From positions 24,911 through 88,910 of the forward strand of contig NZ_VOSS01000029.1 in NCBI RefSeq assembly GCF_007997035.1: a stretch of DNA of 64,000 nucleotides, read 5' to 3'. A program made the position numbers and the translations under genes. Positions 59,077-64,000 of the stretch are shown here, piece by piece; the first letter of the stretch is position 1, and each line of letters begins with the position of its first letter. Source of the stretch: Ralstonia sp. TCR112 (GTDB taxonomy: Bacteria > Pseudomonadota > Gammaproteobacteria > Burkholderiales > Burkholderiaceae). Under the pieces are notes generated by a model. The model did no database searches, had not been told where the DNA came from, and saw only the letters and a list, made by a program, of their open reading frames with translations.

Positions 59077-59666
59077 GCTTGGCGCAAACGGTTGAATTGC
59101 AAAGAGTTTGTTGCGATGCAGCGGCGCATCCTGCACCTGGGAAATGCGTCTTGCCCATCTCACCTTGCCTTCACAGCCATTGCCATGGTCGGTTCAATGT
59201 TCAAGTACTACTTGAGGTTTATGCCTTGGCGCCCTGATCGGCGACCGTTTTCCGGCCTATCCACACGGCCTGTGGATAACTTTGTTGAAAAGTCGGCCGC
59301 TGCGCCCGCGAAGGCCGGTAGACGCGCTGTTTTTCTAGCTTGCACGATTTACGCGCACGCGGCTTTCTTTCAGAAAAATCAAACACTTATGCGGTGCGTG
59401 CACAGAGCCGCCCCTGTTGCGCCGCGGAAAGAACCAGCCGCGACAGCTTTGTGCATAAGTCAAGTCTTGACAGCCGGCTTACGCACCAGAAAGCGCGAAA
59501 TAAATCGCTTGACACCCCGTTGGGGCCAGATGGGGCCACCGGCACGCGAGTAGTCACTCACCCCTACTGCACCAAAGCGGCGAAGATTCCACCCGTGCCC
59601 CCGACTTCACGCACTATTGCGGCACGATTCAAACGCTATCGCACTGCAGCATTGATCTTGATCGTG
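59077..59666. promoter_or_regulatory. priA-hemE intergenic region with facing DnaA boxes
   Basis: A gap of about 590 bp with no good gene. CTATCCACA (59258-59266) and the inverted TGTGGATAA (59271-59279) form a compact DnaA-box palindrome. No iteron-like copies are present. The rest is unremarkable apart from AT-rich patches near 59330-59390. Confidence 0.55.
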
Positions 59667-60761
59667 TTACTTCGCTTTCGACCGCAGCGCGCGGCTGAAG
59701 CTGTGCACCTCCTCCACCAGCACCGATACGGCTTCGGGCGGGGTGAACTGCGAGATGCCGTGGCCGAGGTTGAAGATGTGGCCATCGCTGCCACCGCCGG
59801 CTGCGTAGTCTTCCAGCACGCGGCGCGCTTGCGCGCGAATCGCCTCCGGCTCGGCAAACAGCACGGTGGGGTCCAGGTTGCCTTGCAAGGCGACGCGGCC
59901 CGCCGTTCGCTGGCGAGCGCGCTGCAGGTTGACGGTCCAGTCCACGCCCAGCGCGTCAGCACCGGTCTCGGCCATGCCTTCGAGCCACAGGCCGCCGCCC
60001 TTGGTGAACAGGATGACCGGCACGCGCTGGCCGTCGGCCCCGGGGCGAATACCCTTCACCACGCGGGCCATGTAGGCCAGCGAAAACTCCTGGTAGATGC
60101 CATCGGCCAGCGCTCCGCCCCAGGTATCGAACACCTGCACAGCCTGTGCGCCTGCATCGATCTGTGCATTCAGATAGTCGATCACGGCCTGCGCGTTGAT
60201 CTCCAGGATGCGGTGCATCAGGTCCGGGCGCGCGTAGAGCATCGACTTGACGGTGCGGAAGTCGTCCGAACCGCCGCCTTCGACCATGTAGCAGGCGAGC
60301 GTCCACGGGCTGCCCGAGAAGCCGATGAGCGGCACCCGCTGGCGGCCGTCCTGGACGAGCGCACGGCGGATTTCCGCCACGGCGTCAAACACGTATTGCA
60401 GCGACGACATGTCCGGCACGGACAGCGCCGCCACATCGGCTTCCGTGCGCACCGGCTTGGCAAAGCGCGGCCCCTCGCCTTGCGCGAACGACAGCCCCAG
60501 GCCCATGGCGTCGGGCACGGTCAGGATGTCGGAGAACAGGATTGCCGCGTCCAAGGGGTAGCGGTCCAGCGGCTGCAGCGTCACTTCCGTCGCGTACGCA
60601 GGCGACTTGGCCAAGCCGAGGAAGCTGCCGGCCCGCGCACGCGTGGCGTTGTACTCAGGCAGATAGCGGCCCGCCTGGCGCATCAGCCACAGCGGGGTGT
60701 AGTCGGTCGGCTGGCGGCGCAGGGCGCGCAGGAAGGTGTCGTTGGCGAGCGGGGCGGACAT
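59667..60761 (-). CDS. hemE: uroporphyrinogen decarboxylase
   Basis: A 364-residue cytosolic enzyme converting uroporphyrinogen III to coproporphyrinogen III in haem synthesis. The family signature [15 protein letters not shown] lies at residues 23-37, with [16 protein letters not shown] and [16 protein letters not shown] downstream. The catalytic aspartate is in FSDI. Length and both ends are normal. A leader gap separates it from priA on the same strand. Confidence 0.95.
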   Translation of the reverse strand: MSAPLANDTFLRALRRQPTDYTPLWLMRQAGRYLPEYNATRARAGSFLGLAKSPAYATEVTLQPLDRYPLDAAILFSDILTVPDAMGLGLSFAQGEGPRFAKPVRTEADVAALSVPDMSSLQYVFDAVAEIRRALVQDGRQRVPLIGFSGSPWTLACYMVEGGGSDDFRTVKSMLYARPDLMHRILEINAQAVIDYLNAQIDAGAQAVQVFDTWGGALADGIYQEFSLAYMARVVKGIRPGADGQRVPVILFTKGGGLWLEGMAETGADALGVDWTVNLQRARQRTAGRVALQGNLDPTVLFAEPEAIRAQARRVLEDYAAGGGSDGHIFNLGHGISQFTPPEAVSVLVEEVHSFSRALRSKAK

Positions 60762-60855
60762 GGCGATGGACTCTTGAGGAGGGCGCCATTGTAAGGGATG
60801 GTGTTTTTATCCTTCCCTGACCCAGGCCAACCCGTCGCCAATCACGACGCAGATA

Positions 60856-61341
60856 TCACGGCACCTTGTGCGTATCGCCCGCACGCTGCGGCGGCAGCTT
60901 GATCGCCATCGACTTGAAATCCGGGCTGGTGGTCAGTGTTCCGTGCACCACGCCGCGCGGAATCACGACCAGATCGCCCGCCCGGACTTCCCGCGGCGCG
61001 CTGTCGAGCCAGACGGTGGCCGTGCCCGACATCACGTACTGGATTTCGTCGGCGTACGTATGCGTGTGCTTGGCGACGGTACCGACCTGGACGCCCACCG
61101 TGCCGTTGGCCGCCGTGACCAGCGTCTTGGTGCGCAGCGTACCCATCTCGGCGATGACGGGGCCGATTTCGTCCGGCGTCATGCCGCCCATGTTGACGAT
61201 CTGCGCCGCAAGCGGCGGTGCCGAGGCCGGAGCCGATGCCGCCGCCGGTTCTGGCACTTGCGCAAACGCGCCGACACCGGCGGCAAAGATAGCGGCAGCG
61301 GAAATCGCTCGAATCACAGCAACAGGACGATGGCGATGCAT
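60856..61341 (-). CDS. secreted cupin-domain protein
   Basis: A 161-residue protein with a signal peptide (AISAAAIFAAGVGAFAQ) followed by a small cupin fold. Metal-ligand positions are visible in KHTHTYADEIQYVMSG (HTH..E) and VVIPRGVVHGTL. Secreted small cupins may bind metal or a small molecule; the activity is unknown. It is transcribed on its own, between hemE and the divergent GFA gene. Confidence 0.8.
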   Translation of the reverse strand: MHRHRPVAVIRAISAAAIFAAGVGAFAQVPEPAAASAPASAPPLAAQIVNMGGMTPDEIGPVIAEMGTLRTKTLVTAANGTVGVQVGTVAKHTHTYADEIQYVMSGTATVWLDSAPREVRAGDLVVIPRGVVHGTLTTSPDFKSMAIKLPPQRAGDTHKVP

Positions 61342-61546
61342 GATGGCTCCTCATGACGCGGCCGCCGTCAAGGCGCGGCAGTCCGTGTGGCGCGGTCGCT
61401 TGACCGACTCGCGGCGATTGTCGCATCGGCATGCGGCCGCGTAGACCTAGGGCGATTCCCGAGAAACCGGGGCGCCGCTCCCAAACCGGCTCGCCTATAG
61501 TGGACCGCGCCAAGCCCGCCACAAAACGACATCACAGGAGACCGGC

Positions 61547-61894
61547 ATGACACACAAGGGAAGCTGCCACTGCGGCAAGGTCGCATTCGAAGTCGAAGGC
61601 CATCCGGAAAGCGCGATGGCGTGCAACTGCTCCATCTGTCAGCGCAAGGGCTCGCTGCTGTGGTTCGTGGCGCGCGACAAGGTGCGGCTGCTGACGCCGG
61701 AAGACAACGCAAGCACCTACCTCTTCCGCAAGCACGTCATCAAGCACCGCTTCTGCCCCACCTGCGGCATCCATCCGTATGCCGAGGGCGTCATGCCCGA
61801 CGGCACGCCCATGATTGCCGTCAACGTGCGCTGTCTGGAAGACATCGATTTGGCCAGTGTGCCGGTCACCCACTTCGACGGGCGGTCGATGTAG
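61547..61894 (+). CDS. GFA-family zinc protein (CENP-V/GFA domain)
   Basis: A 115-residue protein of the glutathione-dependent formaldehyde-activating enzyme fold. Zinc-ligand cysteines appear in the three typical places: GSCHCGKVAF, CNCSICQ and FCPTCG. The ATG follows AGGAG. Most family members are not proven formaldehyde enzymes, so the reaction is uncertain. It is divergent from the cupin gene and convergent to the Rieske oxygenase gene. Confidence 0.88.
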   Translation: MTHKGSCHCGKVAFEVEGHPESAMACNCSICQRKGSLLWFVARDKVRLLTPEDNASTYLFRKHVIKHRFCPTCGIHPYAEGVMPDGTPMIAVNVRCLEDIDLASVPVTHFDGRSM

Positions 61895-61904
61895 CAGCGC
61901 GGCG

Positions 61905-62933
61905 CTACAGCCACATCTGCATCACGCGCTCGCCGGCCTCCACCGGCTTGCCGTTCGGCATCCACACCGCATCCAGCATCGGCCGCACGAGATCGAGTTC
62001 GGTCGACATGCCGTCCTGCCGGCCAAAGCGTGCGCTGTTGGCGGCCTGCGCTTCCACGATGCGGCGGTCCTGCTCCGCCACGCGATACAGGAACGGCCAG
62101 ACGAGCCAGCGCACGGCCCAGGCCGGCGCCCAGCGGTTTTCCACATGCAGCGTGGCGAACAGGCGCGTGCGCATCTCGTCTTCGGGCGTGAAGTGCAGCG
62201 TGAAATACAGCGCACTGCCGTTGGCGTAGCGGTATTCGAGCTGGGCGGTGGAAGGCGCGGCGATACCGAAATGCGCACGCTCCATCGTGCGCGGCGATTC
62301 GAACAGGCGGTACAGCAGACCGCTTTGCTGCGGCTGGCCGGCGTAGTCGACCTGCAGGCCATCTGCCGACTGGGCGACGGTCACCGTCATCGGCTGGCGC
62401 GCGCCATGGCTGCGCACGAGACCCGGATGCACGAGATGCGTGTGCAGCGGGTCAAGAAAATTCTCCAGCGCGTCGGCGGGGCGTGCCTGCCACAGCGTGC
62501 TCCACAGAAAGCGGCGGCTGCCGGGCGGCAAGCGCTGCAGGAACGCCGGCAAGGCCGCAGGCGCAGCTTCGCCCGGCGGCCGTGCACTCATCCAGATCAG
62601 CCCGTCGTGCTCGAACACCTGCCACGCATTCACTTGCACGGCGGGCACGGCGGCGCCTGGGCACAGGCCCGGCATGGTGGTGCAGCGGCCGTCGGCGCCG
62701 AACGTCCAACCGTGGTATTTGCACTGCAGTGTCTCGCCAACGAGCTGGCCGTCGGACAACGGCACATGCCGATGCGGGCAGCGATCGTCCAGCGCAAGCA
62801 AGCCGCTGGAGGGCAAGCGCGCGAGCACCACCGCGCGGCCAAACACGGTCACGTGCATCGGTTTGTCGCGCAGGCGGTTCGCCTCGGCGACGGGATACCA
62901 GCCGCGCAGCAGCGTGGCGTTCCAGGCAGTCAT
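61905..62933 (-). CDS. Rieske [2Fe-2S] oxygenase
   Basis: A 342-residue ring-hydroxylating-type oxygenase. The Rieske cluster ligands are C-P-H and C-K-Y-H (DRCPHRHVPLSDG and CKYHGWTFG). The mononuclear iron site is in ENFLDPLHTHLVH. An upstream gene overlaps it by 4 bp, suggesting a pathway. Substrate is not predictable; related enzymes act on aromatic rings, carnitine or sterols. A reductase partner was not seen in the window. Confidence 0.88.
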   Translation of the reverse strand: MTAWNATLLRGWYPVAEANRLRDKPMHVTVFGRAVVLARLPSSGLLALDDRCPHRHVPLSDGQLVGETLQCKYHGWTFGADGRCTTMPGLCPGAAVPAVQVNAWQVFEHDGLIWMSARPPGEAAPAALPAFLQRLPPGSRRFLWSTLWQARPADALENFLDPLHTHLVHPGLVRSHGARQPMTVTVAQSADGLQVDYAGQPQQSGLLYRLFESPRTMERAHFGIAAPSTAQLEYRYANGSALYFTLHFTPEDEMRTRLFATLHVENRWAPAWAVRWLVWPFLYRVAEQDRRIVEAQAANSARFGRQDGMSTELDLVRPMLDAVWMPNGKPVEAGERVMQMWL

Positions 62934-64000
62934 AACTGAAAGCGTTGCATGATCGGCACGCCGATCCGGGTGGTGAGGGTGCGCAGCACGGCGACGGCGC
63001 GGCGCGTGGCGGGTGGCAGATGCCTGCAGTAGACGGCGCTCATCTCGATGGCCGGCACGCCTCCGCGCAGGCGCTTGAAGTGCGCGGCGCCAGCGCTCAG
63101 GTTCAACTCGGCATCGCGCGTGATGGTCAGGCGCAGCACGTGCGCCATCAGCAGGCGATACAGCCCTGCTTGCTGGGGCCACGTCGTGTCGTAGCCGACG
63201 ATGGGCGCGGTCAGCAACGGCCCTTGCCCAAACACGCCGACCACCGCGCGCAGCACGCCCTGCGCATCCCGAAAACCCGCGCATTCGAGCAGCCCTGCCG
63301 CGTGCCACGCGCGAAGAAACGCTGCGGTGTAACGCGGGTTCAGCGCGGAATACTTGTCGAGATAGAGCTGCGCATAGAGCCGCTCGGCCTGCGCGAAGTC
63401 GGTGTCGGTCAAGGCGTCGTGCGGCACGAAGGTCAGCGGCGTCGCGTCGAGCAGCTTGAGGTCCCGCCGCAGATCGCGACGCAGTTCCGACACGCGCGAC
63501 GCACGCTGCAACTGCAGGAACAGATAGACCTGCCGCGTGGGGATCAAATCGAAGCCGGCAGCCGTGGCGGCGCGCAGCCAGTCGGCGTGCTGGATCGTGT
63601 TGAGCGAACGCAGCCAGATCGCGCGGTCCGGCCAGCGCTCGCGGCATGTTCGCGCGAGCGCTTCCAGATCGAAGGCCGCCGCCGATGGATACAGGTTCGT
63701 ACTGACCAGCCAGTTGTTGACGGCCACCGCACGGTCGAGCTGCGCATGCCGCATCCACGCATCGGCCAGGCCAATGGCGCCGCGCAGCACCGGCCGCAGC
63801 ATGCGCGGCATCAATCGCTCGGATTCTTCCGCCGCATAGCGGCCGTACGTGGTGATGGGCGAGCAGACCCAGGCGTTTTCGGCATGGTCGGCGCGATCCT
63901 CACTGCCGTTGATGGTCACGGGCAGCGGCAGACCGCCAGCCTCCACCACGTCGACCTGCGTCACCAAGTTGGCGACGAACGGCTGCGACGCCTGCCCGCG
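62930..64000 (-). CDS. hypothetical protein, possible acyltransferase (5' end outside window)
   Basis: The frame is open to the right edge, so the start is probably beyond 64000; an internal TTG or GTG near 63967 is an alternative. It shows no membrane segment. A stretch resembling the GNAT acyl-CoA region (GVLRAVVGVFGQGPLLTAPIVGYD) suggests an N-acyltransferase-like fold, but I do not recognise the family. It overlaps the Rieske gene by 4 bp and is probably made with it, so the two may act in one modification pathway. Confidence 0.6.
   Translation of the reverse strand, partial: RGQASQPFVANLVTQVDVVEAGGLPLPVTINGSEDRADHAENAWVCSPITTYGRYAAEESERLMPRMLRPVLRGAIGLADAWMRHAQLDRAVAVNNWLVSTNLYPSAAAFDLEALARTCRERWPDRAIWLRSLNTIQHADWLRAATAAGFDLIPTRQVYLFLQLQRASRVSELRRDLRRDLKLLDATPLTFVPHDALTDTDFAQAERLYAQLYLDKYSALNPRYTAAFLRAWHAAGLLECAGFRDAQGVLRAVVGVFGQGPLLTAPIVGYDTTWPQQAGLYRLLMAHVLRLTITRDAELNLSAGAAHFKRLRGGVPAIEMSAVYCRHLPPATRRAVAVLRTLTTRIGVPIMQRFQL

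Overview
The window looks like the replication-origin region of the secondary replicon (chromosome 2 or megaplasmid) of a Ralstonia-type betaproteobacterium. The evidence is high G+C content, a parA-parB pair, a RepA-type initiator beside tandem iterons and DnaA boxes (24.5-30.5 kb), a second rpoN flanked by two sigma-54 activators, and the general gene content. The genus is inferred from gene content and not proven. I saw no rRNA, tRNA, CRISPR array or transposase gene.

Layout. 0-5 kb: the 3' part of a PEP-utilising enzyme, a 48-aa protein, and an iron-regulated pair (TonB receptor and PiuC hydroxylase) behind a Fur-like site. 5.2-9.3 kb: a ClC chloride channel, a YciI protein, a quinone oxidoreductase and a divergent LysR regulator. 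9.3-14 kb: a branched-chain amino-acid ABC transporter (livK-H-M-G-F). 14.4-24.4 kb: a PAS/GGDEF signalling protein, a secreted protein, a YhfC-type membrane protease, an alpha-ketoglutarate-type permease with its two-component system, and galU. 24.5-33.6 kb: the replication and partition block, made of a KfrA-like protein, parB, parA, cspA, repA, the origin, a purine permease and a degenerate tyrosine recombinase. 33.9-44.4 kb: a lipoprotein, a hybrid histidine kinase, a PerM-type permease, a glycolipid-like cluster (two glycosyltransferases, PAP2 phosphatase, DUF2334) and rpoN. 44.7-50.8 kb: two sigma-54 activators and small envelope or stress proteins. 51-56.2 kb: prfC and the distal part of a malonate decarboxylase cluster (madL, madM, mdcG, mdcH). 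56.2-64 kb: a long inverted repeat, then priA, hemE, a cupin, a GFA protein, a Rieske oxygenase and an unknown gene running off the end.

The most striking signal is a short element, consensus AGCGTACCCGTTTCTGCG. It forms the tandem 22-bp iterons of the origin but also occurs singly over about 27 kb (5.25-32.3 kb), in intergenic gaps, overlapping a stop codon and inside genes. I count 33 copies. A second element, the palindrome ACTTTCAGCGCTGAAAGT, occurs four times between 24.6 and 30.0 kb, including just upstream of parA and inside parB, and is a good parS candidate.

Two cautions concern the sequence itself. Seven otherwise well-conserved genes each carry what looks like a single-base deletion, which suggests residual sequencing error. 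The malonate cluster lacks its catalytic genes exactly where a 190-bp-arm inverted repeat joins it to priA-hemE, so that junction may be a rearrangement or a misassembly.
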